Below, piece after piece: positions 22,261 through 34,438 of a stretch of DNA of 64,000 bases. The first letter of the stretch is position 1, and each line of letters starts with the position of its first letter. A program made the position numbers and the translations under genes. The stretch lies in contig JAJEKV010000014.1 in the NCBI GenBank assembly GCA_021234155.1, forward strand, positions 14,558,494 through 14,622,493. Reading direction: 5' to 3'. The notes beneath the pieces were generated by a model, which ran no database searches, was not told where the DNA came from, and saw only the letters and a program-made list of their open reading frames with translations. This DNA is from Isoetes taiwanensis. Its lineage: Eukaryota > Streptophyta > Lycopodiopsida > Isoetales > Isoetaceae.

Positions 22261-22269
22261 GTTGTTTTT

Positions 22270-24480
22270 TTTGTGGACCAAATGTTGGGGTGTGTGTGTA
22301 TTACTGGGTCGTGTAGATCTCAAAAGCTGCCGAGGATCGGACCAGCCTGCTTGCAGATCAGCGAGCTCGGCTCAAACAACCATTCGGGACTTGTTGGAGG
22401 CGAGAACAAGACAAAAGATACCCTCCCGGTGACAAGGGAAAAAGACATTGCTAAGCTCGACACCTTGTACGGGCTTTCTCACAATTACCGCACTCAAGTT
22501 CACGACCTTACCGGCGTGATGCTAGACTCACCTCCTCGAGCTTCGGCTTTCCACGCCGACCCATCGCCTAACGTCCATCCGGGATCGCTTTGAGGCTCGA
22601 GAAATAGAAGGTCATCGATGATGCGGAGATTGCCACGCTTAAATCTCTCAATACTCTGGGCAATCTTCTTCACATGCCACGCTTCCTATTAAGCGGGTCC
22701 GTGATGGGTCCGTCTTACGTTAGAAAAGGAGAACCGGATCGTGACCTTGAACATCGGCTTCAAAGGCATTCAATCTGTTTGAAGAAGCCCAAAACAAGCG
22801 GGAGGGCTATATTGACATTGCTACCAACATTCGTGGACTTCTCTACTCCTTCCGGCTATCTTGACTATGTGGTGGCCCCGGCGGCACCTTTTCTTTTGAA
22901 AGTGGTACGCGGCCAATGGCAATGTTCATCAACAACCACTCAAAAGTCGCGGATTTCAGCCGGATCCGGCGGATCTTTACGTAGAAGACAAGGGGTTTAT
23001 TTTGTGCACTCTTAGTCTTTGATCAGCTCATACGAAGATCCCGACTTGGTCATTTCCGTGTTGTTCAGCCAATGGCTTATGTTTTCATGACTTCTACGGC
23101 GGATCTCCATGATAAATTCGAGATGAGGCCCATTGTGTTTTTCGAGGCAACTCCAATGCTACTTGGTTGTTATCATCAACCAACCCATATTTCAAGGATC
23201 TGCTTTCGGTCTCGGCCTTTTGAACAGGTACATGCACGAACTTGCTCGGCACTTACCTGCTGTGGCGCTGAAACATTAGAACAGTCAACAAAAATTTGGC
23301 GCATCAGGCGATCTTGAGTTTGCCCAAATTTATATCGGCGCAGGGAGGCTACAATCAAGCTGCGTGGCCTTAACGGAAAGCAAGACCATCCCCACGGGTT
23401 GGGTAAATCCTCCTGTTTATCAATTACTCTCTACTTGAGTGGGACCATTGGTGTCGTGCTCTTGATCGGAAATCTTGTTCGGCGCATTGGGGATATGGCT
23501 GCGCAACCGCTGCGGGCATGCTTCCCTCTCCATATGCTTCCTTAGGAGTCCCTCCGCCCACGGTTCCTCTCTTCTTGGCGTCTTTTTTTTGGGCGAAGGT
23601 CATGGATAGCCCTGGTGGAGTGCGACTCGCCTCCGGATCTCGGCGGATCTCGATTGGGATCGATTTTGTCGAGCCTTCGATTTGGGAGGATAATGCCACC
23701 TTGGACACCTGAGAATTGGCTCTATATAAGCTAATGGCGTGGTTGCAGCGGCCTGCTGATGCTCTTTATGGCCTTGATACCTTCTTGCGAGAATGCCGCC
23801 ACCTCACGGACCCTTCCGTTCCCGTCAAAATTTGGTTTTTGTCGCTCTCCGTGCATCTGGTAAGCTCTTTAAATCGGCGTCCAATCTTTTCTTGCCCGAA
23901 TGCCGGCGTCGATTGCCGCCGGTCTGGAACCTGTCTTCTCATGGAGTGCCGGTTTGTTCCCCCGGACCCATGCGGCCCTCGAACATGGTGCGCTCTCACT
24001 TCCTCATTGATGCCGATCGCCCCCAGGCTCAACCTCTGGGCGCCCTTCACACGCCGCGGGACCTCATTGCCCATTATCATAATGGCGCCCGTCCTCATTC
24101 GAGTGAAGATCACTTTCAGGCTGGCTGGTTTCCGCCCTGGAAGCACTTCCTCCTTTTCTTGGTGAGTGTTGTTTGGTGAAGTGTTAGTCATGCCTCACGG
24201 TACAAGACTATTCATGCATCTGACGGACGGTCAAGGCCAAGGATCCCACAATCGGCCTTGTCCCGATCGTCAAAGGCTCGGCAGAAGACCAAAGCGGACC
24301 ACTTGAGACTAAGACCCCTTTGGCGTCAACAAAGCGGCCTTTCGGACAAGTGACGGCCCGTCCGCCAGCGTCGGCGTCGGCGTGATTCCGGGCTTTTCAG
24401 AGGCACCGCCCGGCATTTCTGCAAATCGAGGCCTCCTTCGGGGAGTCGGCGCAGAAATCGGTCAGTGGCTATATTGGGCC
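22270..24480 (+). pseudogene. Degraded coding-like region, unidentified
   Basis: Higher GC than its neighbours, with a chain of plus-strand frames (22273-22593, 22674-23015, 23518-23712, 23716-24165) that look like one eroded coding sequence. Protein-like segments are TREKDIAKLDTLYGLSHNYR (about 22430), EAQNKREGYIDIATNIRGLL (about 22780), ALYKLMAWLQRPADALYGLD (about 23716) and GPRTWCALTSS (about 23980). No retroelement or host family was recognised. It sits between the foldback element and an LTR-like tail at about 24480, so a transposable-element origin is likely but unproven. Confidence 0.3.
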
Positions 24481-24780
24481 AAAGAGCCATTGTTGTACTA
24501 TATATATGAGTAGAGCTAGCACATGAGTTTTTAGATGAGTTTTGAGTCTTGTCTCATTTCAGTTTTCTCTCGATTGCGAGAGCTCATGTATCTTCATTGA
24601 CATCAAGGAAGCTCATTGTTGTGATCTCATTGTTCTCTTTTGTTTTCGCTTCTCTCTTTCTTGTTTTTTCTTGCAAATCCCGCGTGACATAGTCCCCGGA
24701 TTCTCCTGTTAGATCCAAGGGTCCTCACAGAGGGCTGTCTTGCAGGAGTTCCCGAAACCAGACCCCAAACACTGATTTTG
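24481..24780 (+). repeat. Possible LTR remnant
   Basis: TTGTACTATATATATGAG at about 24493 looks like an LTR TATA region. It is followed by a T/C-rich leader, AAGGAAGCTCATTG wording and CCGCGTGACATAGTCCCCGGA before 24700, which resembles the R-U5 part of a plant LTR. No second copy exists in the window, so the ends cannot be set. Confidence 0.3.
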
Positions 24781-24959
24781 ACTTAGCGGATAGTGTTGAA
24801 ATTTGGAAAAAGATGTCAAGTCGTCAAATATACAATGCTTGTGGGACCATCTTGTATGAAATGATTATGAAAGTTTCTGTTTAATCAAAACATTACATTT
24901 TTCTTTATAAGATCTCATTATCTTTGCCAGGAACTTTTTGTTTTAAGGAAATTTTGGAC

Positions 24960-25196
24960 TTTGTCCTACTATTTTTGTATTGGATTCGACATGTCCTTCT
25001 GAAATTTGAAATGTTCTATTTATCTCAAAACTAAAAGGATTTTTGTTTACCTCATTTTTCATAAAATTTTGAACCCTAGTCCTTGAACAACTATCAAGAT
25101 CGAGAGTCCTCAAAGTCACACTATATATAGTTCCGTCCCATGGCCATGTGTTGTCTTAATGAACGTTAAAATAATATCTATCTATCTATCTATTAT
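24960..25196 (+). repeat. LINE 3' end with (ATCT)n tail
   Basis: GTCCCATGGCCATG, then TTGTCTTAATGAACGTTAAAAT at about 25135-25172, matches the 3' end of the LINE at 40600-40640, and a TATC microsatellite follows at 25175-25195. I read this as a 5'-truncated LINE insertion. The left boundary is uncertain. Confidence 0.5.
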
Positions 25197-25259
25197 CAAA
25201 TTGGTTGAAAATTAAATGACACGCCATCCTCAAGTGGAATATGGCTCTAAATATCAAAC

Positions 25260-26080
25260 AATAGCATGGCGAATAGATTTCACGATGTGCATCATCCCCC
25301 ATTGTTCCTCCTCCAAGATTGTGCTTGAGGGATGAGAAATGTAAAGTTCTTTCAACTCGTCTAATTCCCCTTTCACACTAAGTGTTCTTTGCAGAAGTCC
25401 ACCCATCTTTGGTAGCTGGGACTGGCTTGCAGTATCTCGAAGGCCTTAGAGTCAAGAAGGAGGAGAGCGGCGAAAAGATGGAACCACAATTTTTTTTTTT
25501 CTTTTTTGGGGGGGGGGGATGTTATTTAAGACTCAATTATGTGCAAAGGTGTGAGGAGTGATGAGGGACGGATCCATCATGTCACATATTCATTTATGTC
25601 ATCCTCATCACCTTTACTTCTTTCACTGTCACTTGAGGAAGTCCATTTTTCAAGTAAAACATGATGTGGTGTTGAAAGGTGAGATTATTCAACTTATTGA
25701 CAGCTTGATCTCTACTGGAACATGTGGAGAAAACAAATTCTCTAAAGTCAGCAATCTCTTTTAGAAGCTCAACAACTGGTATGGGAGTGTAAGAAACTTC
25801 AATTCGAACTAAAAGGGGAAGACAAAAAGGCCTCCTTCCTTCTAAGACGCACGAAAAATCTGCTGAACATCTGGTCTATTTGATCATGGGTGTGGCCTGT
25901 AAAAATCCGAGCTTTACTTTTCTGAAGATCCCTACCTCCAGTAGCATGGCACAATAAGCAAAGAGTGTTTGATTCTTGTTCTTCCTTGTAGTATTGTCAA
26001 GTTGCAGGTAGACCACTGGTGGTAATTGCTCTTGCTCGCACAGAAAATTGTGAGGTTCGGATCACCATGCAAAATATGGC
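25260..26080 (-). pseudogene. DUF7869-like protein fragment (broken)
   Basis: On the minus strand from about 26070 downwards: HGDPNLTIF, then after a frame change LPPVVYLQLDNTTRKNKNQ (about 26020-25965), FAYCAMLLEVGIFRKVKLGF, and after another shift GHTHDQIDQMFSRF at 25900-25855, then VRLRRKEAF. Later in another frame come SYTPIPVVELLKEIADFREF and weak C-terminal similarity to about 25330. The QLDN..KNK and GHTHxxID..FS signatures are characteristic of the DUF7869 family, an uncharacterised nuclease- or transposase-like domain found in many eukaryotic repeats. There are at least four lesions. The function is unknown. Confidence 0.6.
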
Positions 26081-26900
26081 TGTAACAATCTCTGCTATTT
26101 CAGTATATATGGTACCGTGCGCGTTAGTTATCCATCTGTACTCTTTTTTATGCGCTTTGAATAACCCTAACAGATAGGGTAGTTTGTGTGATTGACTTAG
26201 GTTTTTTGTTACATTCTTGTATCCTTTACGGATGTTTAGACATAGTTTATTCTTCTCCTGCTCTATAGGAAGAAAATATGAACTGCTTAGTCTTTTTAAA
26301 GCCATGTTTCTAATATGCTTTGGGCAGATAAAGCATGGGTTATTGAATGTTTTGTCTACTCCTGACATATATAAGTTTTGGTCAGCCATTCCATGTTTTT
26401 ATAGCCCGGTGATCATTACAAACTTAGTGCTCCTTTCCTTATAATATGCTTGATTATCTCCAAAGCGCACTTGTTCCATAACTCCCAAGATAACTTCTTC
26501 CTTTTCAATTGCTGTAATATATGAAAACTGATATTTGTGTAACTCAAAAATTGAGTTACATGTATTTCTGAGCTCTGCAGACATAATTCCAATGTTGGTC
26601 GTCCTAATGTGTCCTATTTCTTCGTCAATGAAACTTGCTAAATTTGGATTGGAACAAGGGCAATTAGGTTCCTCTTGGGGAAAGACATAATATGGCTTAT
26701 GAGATATCTTTGAGGGCTTTCAATATATTTCCAGGCAAACATGGTATCCTCCATAATTTGCTCTCCACTTTCCCCTAATATCATCTTCATGTGTCTGTGT
26801 ATGACTTTGGGAATACAAACCTTGTCCAGTATTTTGGACAAGAACAAACAATGCGCTATTTTCTTTTTGCATTTCTCCGCCCCTTCAGAAAGATACAATC
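26081..26900 (-). pseudogene. Probable Penelope-like retroelement RT fragment
   Basis: Reading the minus strand: NCPCSN with a CxC motif (about 26655), FIDEEIGHIRTTNIGIM (about 26630-26580), ELRNTCNSIFELHKYQF, later NPCFICPKHIRNMAL (about 26340), then LPYLLGLFKAHKKEYRWITN (about 26180-26120) and TEIAEIVTAI. The CxC, GHhxT and LPYLxxxxKxHK..R order matches the region before the polymerase core in Penelope-like elements, especially the green-lineage type. The catalytic YxDD part is missing: the sequence changes at about 26080 into the DUF7869-like fragment. The family call is from motif order only, so it is moderate. Confidence 0.42.
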
Positions 26901-27570
26901 TTCCGTGACAGTCTCTAAGGATAGATCTGGATATCTGTTGAACAATAAATCATTACCCATTAGACTCTCTTCTTTTTAAAAAAAAAACCTCGGACATTAA
27001 CATCTTCTTGCAAACAGCAAGTCACTTAGCTCTTAGGATCACTGTTAGATCTTTTTTGCAGGCGATTATGCCTTCTTTGTTTTGCATGGCATGGACAAAT
27101 GGCATGCCAGCTTATACTTTGTCATATGGATTAATCCTCTGATATTGGGAAAAAGCTCCAAACTTTACACTGTCCCCCTTTCCATTAGGGTCAGTCCCTA
27201 GCTTTTTTTTAAACAAAAAGTTTTTTATTATAATAGGTCATAGCCTTTTATTTTATTTTTTTAAATCCATGCAATGTTGCAAACTAGATTTATATTTTTC
27301 AAAAACAGTAGTAAATGACAAAATTTTTGAGGAAAAATATGAACGTTAAGCGCCAGCGCCTAAGGACTTCCCTAATTACGGGAGGCTTTGCCCGGCCCAG
27401 ATGGATGAGCCTTTGTTTGAAATTTGTTCTCGGTTTGGGATTTACACACATTAGATGTTATCGAGAACTTGATTAGATGGGCATTTGATACTAGATCAAG
27501 AATAGGATTTTGCGGATTTGGGTTCGACTCTTTTTTCTTGTGCATCCTGTGTTTTGGCGGACTGGCTCCT
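26901..27570. other. Intergenic, AT-rich, nothing supported
   Basis: Contains T runs at 27207-27235 and an A run at 26978-26987. No coding or RNA features. It ends at the MITE target site. Confidence 0.4.
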
Positions 27571-27573
27571 TAA

Positions 27574-28081
27574 GGGTACATTAGCACTGCGGGTTAAGTT
27601 AAAGTTAAAATATGGTTTTAACTAAATTTACATTCGCACCACTAGTTAAGTTAGCATATAGTTAAGAAATATAGTTAAGAATTTAGTTAACTTTTTTAAC
27701 CAAAAACACTAACTAAACTTGACTTCGCACCTTCTTCAGTTAAGTTAGCGAAATTAACTAAAAGTTAACTAAATTAAAATTAGCACTAAAAAGTTAAATG
27801 ACCTCATAGAGGTCACTTTAATTTAGTTAAATGTGCTAATTATTTTTATGCATTTGGCTAACTTAGCTGGACATGTTCAAAAGCATTTAGTAGCTAGTTA
27901 AGTTATTTTTTAACCAATTTTTTTTTAGCTAAGCGAGTCTGCGAAAATGGTTTTCCGTTAAGTTAGCCTAACTAAATTTTTTAACTAGCTTTGGTGTGAA
28001 GGCAATCACCGGTTAGTGTTAACTTAACTTAATGGTAAAAAGTTAACTTAACTAAACTTAACCATGGGTGCGAATAGACCC
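27574..28081. mobile_element. PIF/Harbinger-type (Tourist-like) MITE
   Basis: A 508-bp non-coding element with imperfect inverted ends: GGGTACATTAGCACTGCGGG on the left, and on the right GGGTCTATTCGCACCCATGG when read on the other strand, both continuing into TTAAG. The 3-bp target TAA is duplicated at 27571-27573 and 28082-28084. The interior is built almost wholly of TTAAGTTA and TTAACTAA words, so it can fold on itself. A 3-bp TAA/TTA target and GGG-starting ends are the Harbinger signature. It needs a transposase in trans. Confidence 0.8.
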
Positions 28082-28084
28082 TAA

Positions 28085-28490
28085 GGGTGGCAGCCCACAA
28101 CTCACAACCCTTCCTCGGGAATAGATTTGAGCGTAATTTGTTCATGATGAGTGCACCGTTGGAATTCGGGGTGGAACCAATATATTCTTTGGCGACTTTC
28201 TTGATCTTGAGCCATCTCAACACATTAGAGACACGGATGTGGTAGTTTGGAGATTCTTAGTAGCAAATTAGTAGATCTTGCTTAGAAATTGAGGCTAGTC
28301 TAGGATGCCGGTCAGTTGTGTCTTTTAGTATCGCTTTACGGGGTTTTCGAGGGCGGCTGTCGGGGCTCTTGAGGTACATCTTGGGATTTTCGGGGAAGGG
28401 GAAGAGTTATCATTGGATTAAGGTTTGAATAGAGTAAAGGTAAGGTAGAAGGACTGTTGATTCCAAACGCATAGTTCCCATTCCTTTCTC
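28085..28490. other. Intergenic DNA before the LINE
   Basis: No gene supported. The boundary with the LINE 5' end is not visible. Confidence 0.35.
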
Positions 28491-28533
28491 TCATTTTCTC
28501 GGTGCCTTTCTATTCGGTTTCCTTCACCGTTTG

Positions 28534-30475
28534 ATGGCCAACATGAGAACCAAGGCAGTGAGTGCGGGGCACTTATCTGATAAAGAAGATGAGGAGTGGA
28601 CCCATATCTTTTGGTTGGGCAGCAGGAATGACAAAGCTTGGAAAGTTCTCAAAGAAGTGTATACGAGTATCGAGATAATCGGGAACAATGAGAAATTTTG
28701 CGGCATTGCATGGGCGTGCAAGAGGATGTAGCAATTCGGCATGCAAAGAAAAAGATGTCAGCAATAGACAAAGATTATGTGGCCGGAAGAGGCGAATAGC
28801 GTGGATTTGGATATGGAATACTTTTGGGTTCGCGGGGAAATGGATGCGCCCTCTGTGCTCATTACGGTTAAACAGGGGCATCACGAAACCATTGCTGCAA
28901 AACTAAAAAATAATATTTTTGAGCTTTTATGGATGAGCTGTTGTGAAGGTGAAGAATTTGATTATCCAGTGGGACGGAATCAGGGATACCTCTTATGCTA
29001 GCATCAGACTGATTAAGAGATGGGAGGAGGCAGAGGACCACGTGATCGAAAGCCGCGGACGAAGCGTTCAAGTCGGTTTAATGCCAGATCGATCCAACGC
29101 AAAGGGATTTCTACCTCCCACAGGAAGTATACGGAGATCGGGAGAAAGAAGTACGCTAAAACTTTTTGAAATCAAGGATTCCAGCGGCTTTTTAACCCGG
29201 TGGAAGTAAACTCTTGCGGATCGTGGTAATTGTGAAGAGGTTAAACTTTTAGGGCTAAATATCACAAAAACAAAGATCGGAGAGAACAAGATAACCAACT
29301 CCATTCCGGTGATTGGGAAGAACGACAAATCAAAAGGTCTTGTTTCTCCCCCTTCTTATAAAAATGTTCTTTTGGGTAACAAGGATGTTAAGCCGAATGA
29401 TTCTGATAGCCACAGTGGGGTTGTTGGGGATTACATTGATTTATTTGGCATACCGGATTTCTCTGCTACTGACATTTTTTCCAGGAAAGCTGTCTTAATC
29501 CATTTCCCGCGGAAATGCCCAACCCAAATGGAGGTTAAGAATTGGATTACCAAGGCTCAAAACATTCCAATCATGTCTATTCTTAAATTAGACAGTAAGA
29601 CTTTCCAAATCGTCTGTAGGGATGAAGTGTGTGTAGGATATATTCTTAGGAGAAAGCTGGATCTTATTGCTAACAATCCTTTCTATATTATGAATTGGAC
29701 CTCTGATTTCATCCCAGGATCTGAGGGGGAGATCAGAACCACCACTTGGGTCTCCTTCCCCAATTTACCCCAATATACGGACCGGACCATCCCACTTGAA
29801 TATTATTTTGAGTCTGGGGGAGGTCATAGACATAAACATCCCGCAGACGAACTACCCCTCTGTTTGCATATCCAAGAAGATCAAATCAGATTGGAGGAGG
29901 AAAATTAAAACAAGGGTCAAGGCCGACCAATTTCTGGACATAAGAGTTGATTATTCTAAGTGGCCAGTTATGGTCCCACAGGGTCCTGAGCTGAAAATGA
30001 AACAGGCTTGGATCCCTAAAGAGAAAACAGAGGATAAGGATAAGGGTGCTACCCCTGAAAAGGAGGACAATAGTGAGGACAATGGGGAAATTCCTCAAGC
30101 TACCTCTGTCAAAGAGAAGCACCTCATAATCAGGCATGATCAGGGAGATCAGGATGATAATCAAGAGGAATTCCCAAGGGTGGAATAAAAGACAATATGA
30201 CAGTTCTAATTAAGAACCTAAATATGATGGTTAGAATTGACACAGGGGAATTTATTATATCCATGCCTGATATATTGAATCATAAGCAATATAAAACAGA
30301 GACAGATATTCAGCAGGCCATTGAGGAGATCTTGGACATGGAGGATAAAGGGTGGAATTTGGTGGAGAAAAGGAAGGGTCGTGGCAAAAAGAAGTTTTAT
30401 TCCGGACCCTGTAGAGTCAGCCCAAGGAAGCAGACAGTCCAGGCGGGCAGGGAGCTTGGTAAGTATAGATATTGA
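28534..30475 (+). pseudogene. LINE 1 ORF1 (DUF4283-like RNA-binding protein)
   Basis: ORF1 proteins of plant LINEs bind element RNA. The well-preserved part is 29309-29908: ISRKAVLIHFPRKCP-like start, WITKAQNIPIMSILKLDSKTF, LRRKLDLIANNPFYIMNW and TTTWVSFPNLPQY, the order seen in DUF4283 domains. A frame change near 29800 leads to 29796-30188 (SLGEVIDINIP, RRKIKTRVKADQFLDIRVDY) with an acidic Glu/Asp-rich tail, and a final segment at 30197-30475 contains KGWNLVEKRKGRGKKK. The upstream part (28534-29220) is open in pieces and may be the N-terminus. The stop TGA (30473-30475) shares its A with the ORF2 ATG. Confidence 0.7.
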
Positions 30476-33400
30476 TGGATAGAAATATTAGTTGTATTAC
30501 CTGGAATCTCCAGGCTATTAATAGTTTCATTAAAAGGGACAGACTGAAAGTGTGTCTATCCTCCCTCTATCCGGATCTTTTATTCATCCAAGAGCATAAG
30601 ATCCATGATCTGAATCATAACACTATTATTAGCAGAACTCTCCCTCCTAATTTTAGCCTTTGGTCGATCCCTGCTAACGAGTCTTCTGCTGGAATAGCTA
30701 TTGCCTGGAATAATGGGCTCAATATCACTGATACATATATGATTAATGACAGGGAAGGCAGGTGGCAGATCTTATTGTGTACTTTCCTAAAGATCAGACT
30801 GGCTTTGGTTAACATTTATGCATATAATAGTCCTGGGGAAAGGGTTGGGGTTTGGAAAAAGGTGAAGGGTAGTTTAGATAATTTAGAGTTTGATGAGTGC
30901 ATTTTAGGAGGTGATATTAATATGGTGACTAACAGCTTTATGAAGAACAAGAACTTCAAGCCTCTAGGTAAGCAGGAGAAGGAGGCCTGGCTAGACTTGA
31001 TCCGAGGGCACAATCTTACTCTGGCCAGAACCAAGGCTAATTCTTACAGCTGGACTGATAAAAGAGCTAGCCCTACCTTATGTCTTCATGATCTCGAAGG
31101 CTACACCCTCTTGGATCACTTTCCCCAACAGCTTAGAATTATGGCCAATACGGGTACAAGGAAAAGAAAGACATATTTTTAAACTTAACATGAGTCTGCT
31201 GGACCATGAAGAGTTTGAAGATAGACTACACAGACATCCTTGCCAATTTCCGAGGGCCTGTTGGGGAATACGGGATGGATGTTTTGGTGGATTAGAGTAT
31301 CCAAGGCTATTAAAAACTGGCTCAAAAAGTGGGGTAAAAAGTACATGTTAAGAAGATGTCCTTCCTTCCGTGACCTTAGAGTTAGGCTAACTCATGCCCT
31401 CAAGAGGAGAAGGATGCCATTCGAAATGAAATAGAAAGGAAGAAATAAAGATTGCGTAAGGATGGAGGCTAAAGGCCAAAATCAGAGAATTACGGAAGAT
31501 GAGAGGAGTTACTCAAAATTCTTTTTCGGCCAAGGCCAAGGGAAGGTTGAAGAGAAACCATATTTTTGATAAAAGTCTGGGGATGATGAGTTGGTGGATG
31601 AAGATCGATTAAAGTAGGCTGGTGATCACTTCAAAAAATATTATGGGCACTAACAGATTGTCAACGAATACCATGGATAATTTCATCAATCTCGAAGCAA
31701 GGTTTCCCTCAAGAGAATCTTAGCATTGATAAGCCCTTTTCCAAATGCCGAGCTTCTATTGCCAAGGATATGGAGAAAGGAAAGAGCCCCTCGCCCTGAC
31801 GGATTGCCGCTTGAATTTTTCATTAAAGTATGGCACATTCTTGGGGATTGTATTACATGTCTTGCTAATGAGTTTAGAGACCGTAAAGTGTCCGATGCGA
31901 ATTAATAATGAGCCTAATCACTTTTATTCCCAAAATAGAGGTGCCTCGCTACATTCTCTGACATGTGCCTATTTCCTTATCTAATGTCATTTATAAACCT
32001 GATATCCGGAACTATTGCTAGAAGGCTAAAGACGGTTTCTTGAGAGAATTATAAGCACCTCCCTGTGTAGCCTATTTGTGTTAGTGGAACTTTCTTTTTA
32101 AATGTTGCAAGGCCTGGGGTTCTCCAATGAGGTAATTCTGATTTTAAAGCTATTCTATCCAATTCGAGATCCTCTGTTTTAAAATGGGGAGTGTGGACCC
32201 TTTTTTCCCTTACAAAGGGGAGTTAAACAAGGGTGCCCTCTTGCACGTTTTCGCTTTCTTATCAAGATGGAAGCTCTTCATAGCAAGCTTGAAGAAGCTA
32301 AGAGTACTAACTTGATCCAGTGGACTCACTCTCCCGGTAAATGGGGACTTGGATCTGATTTTAAATGGGCATTTTGCAGATGACACATTCCTGCTTGTAT
32401 CGATGGAGAATCGCTCCCTAAGCAATACTTAGACCATACTAGAAGAATTTGGAGTAGCTTCAGGGTGTAAGATCAACCCTATCAAATCCAAGATTGTGGC
32501 TAAGGATCGTGTAAAAGGAGAGCAAGCTACGCTCTCATGGGCTGGTAAGTATATTCCACCAACTAACTCCTCCAAAATTTTAGGGATCCCTATGGCTCTC
32601 AAGGGAGCCCTTTTGATATTTGACTGAGATAATAGAGAGGTTCCAAAAGAAGGTTGATAGTCTTAACTCCAAGTATATATCCGCTGTGGTAGAGCTATTA
32701 TAGCCAATTTTGTCATTTCTTCCTCTCATGTTTATCGGTCCTCAATTATCCTTGCTCCCAAGAAAGTTTCGCCAAGCCCGTGAGTATCATTGGGAGATTT
32801 ATTTTTGTGGTCAAAATAGGAGATGCCGGACCCTATTTGCATGAAGGTTGCAAGGCAAAAGCAAAAAAATAATGGGGTGATTGATATTGAAAGGTGGGTT
32901 AGCTTTGGCAGCTAAGTATTTCTTCAAAGCTGCCTATAATAGAATCAATCATCCTCGTTTCCATTATTATCGTGCACTACCGACTAGATGTCATCCCTAT
33001 GGTCGAGAAATCAAGATGAATCTTCCCCATTCTATCTATTTTCCTTTCCACGCTCCTAATTCCACTCCTGCTGATTAAAGAAGGGATCGTGAGCATGGAA
33101 TTTGGTAAGGAATATGTATACCGAAAGAGGGCTTAGCCATGGACCAATCTATTTTTCGAATCCGGGCCTTTGACCAACGATCCCTCCCTTTGCTTAGCTT
33201 GCCACTTTCCGATCAGGGCTAGATTATGGGGAAATAAAGGGTCCACCTTTATTAAAGATATGTTCAATGATCGGGGATTATCCCGCTTGGTCAATCTCCT
33301 TTGTCGAGGAAGATGATGATGTGAGTTTCTCAGACAATAATATCTCGTATTATGCTCATCCAAGGAAGTGGGCGAAGAAGACCACAATTGGAATCATAAT

Positions 33401-34225
33401 GGGAACACCGGGTTTATTGTCAAAGCAGCCTATAGATTTCTTGATTAAAGATAATAGAATCACTATGCACAACAAATGGCGATTGGGGAAGACGTGATGC
33501 ACTGTGAATCTTAAGTTTATGTGGTCGAGCCCGATTCCTCCAAAGATAAAATCTTTTATGTGGCGGCTATGGCACAAAGCCGCTAGCTACCAACCACAAG
33601 AGACACAAAATCGGGGATGGCGATTTCGATGTGTGTCCTGTGCCTCATGCATAAAGAGGTGAGGATCATTTATTTAGAACATGCTTATGGTCGAATGGAT
33701 CCTTGAGTCGGCGAGGGGGATGATGGAGCAAACCTCAATGCTATAAATCATACGTACTTCTTCTTCCCTAACGACTTCCAAAGATTGGAGAATATATATC
33801 ATTCTTTTGAGATTGTGGAAGGAGGAACAGTTCATTTTCCAAAGGTGAAATTGTTCACCCCGAGGCCGCCATCAAACAAACCTAATATGATATTAAATGG
33901 ATTAATGCCGCGCCGATAATGCCTCTAACATGGTTCTTTTTATCCTTATTGTGCATCATATTTATGTTGATCGTGAAACTCAAATGGAAGAAGATGGACC
34001 CGATAACAAATCAGAATGGATTCGGTGTTCTGACCTCCGTATAGAAGGGCACACTTACCCGCTTTTTGTGGATGCCATATACCAAAAACTCGACGCGATG
34101 AAGAGGCCAGCTTGTGGGGAGGTCAAGGATAACAAAGGAAGATCCAACATGGCTAAAGCGTATTGTATGTGTACTTTCTCGCGTCCTTTCGGTCATGGTA
34201 AAGGGGAGGCAGAAATGTAGTAAGA
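30475..34225 (+). pseudogene. LINE 1 ORF2: endonuclease, reverse transcriptase, zinc-binding domain
   Basis: ORF2 nicks the target and copies the RNA there. The apurinic-type endonuclease is intact over 30475-31100: ISCITWNLQA, FIQEHK, GIAIAWNNG, LGGDINMV, SYSWTDKR. After frame breaks at about 31100-31700 RT blocks appear: KGKSPRPDGLPLEFF (about 31780), LIPK-like, and FADD at 32373-32384, followed by SKIVAKDRVKGEQATLSW and YIPPTNSSKILGIPM. A C-terminal reverse-transcriptase zinc-binding (zf-RVT) segment, WSSPIPPKIKSFMWRLWHKA, lies at about 33522-33580. The FADD motif and layout are those of plant L1-type LINEs. Many frameshifts make it dead. The tail is at 34306-34318. Confidence 0.85.
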
Positions 34226-34435
34226 ACTTCAATCTCAAGTCCACTTTTAAGAACCTAAGCCGATGCTTTAGGTTAACTGTTTCCTAACATTCCCGTAACC
34301 GAGCTTATCTATCTATCTTTTTATACTAAACATGGGTTATACTTCCTGTAAAAAGTAATTTTGTACACTTAAATTAAATAATTTAATATACTCATAGCCT
34401 TCAATTAAAAAAGACAAAATTTTTGTCATACCTAT
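34226..34435 (+). repeat. LINE 1 3' end with (ATCT)n tail
   Basis: A short non-coding tail ends in TTATCTATCTATC at 34305-34317, the same kind of tail as at 25175. A roughly 100-base AT-rich stretch follows before the next gene-like region. Confidence 0.5.
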
Positions 34436-34438
34436 TTG

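Noticed and set aside
24481-24780. A complete LTR of a second element
   Set aside because: Promoter-like and U5-like wording is present, but there is no paired copy, primer site or target duplication in the window, so only a possible remnant is listed.
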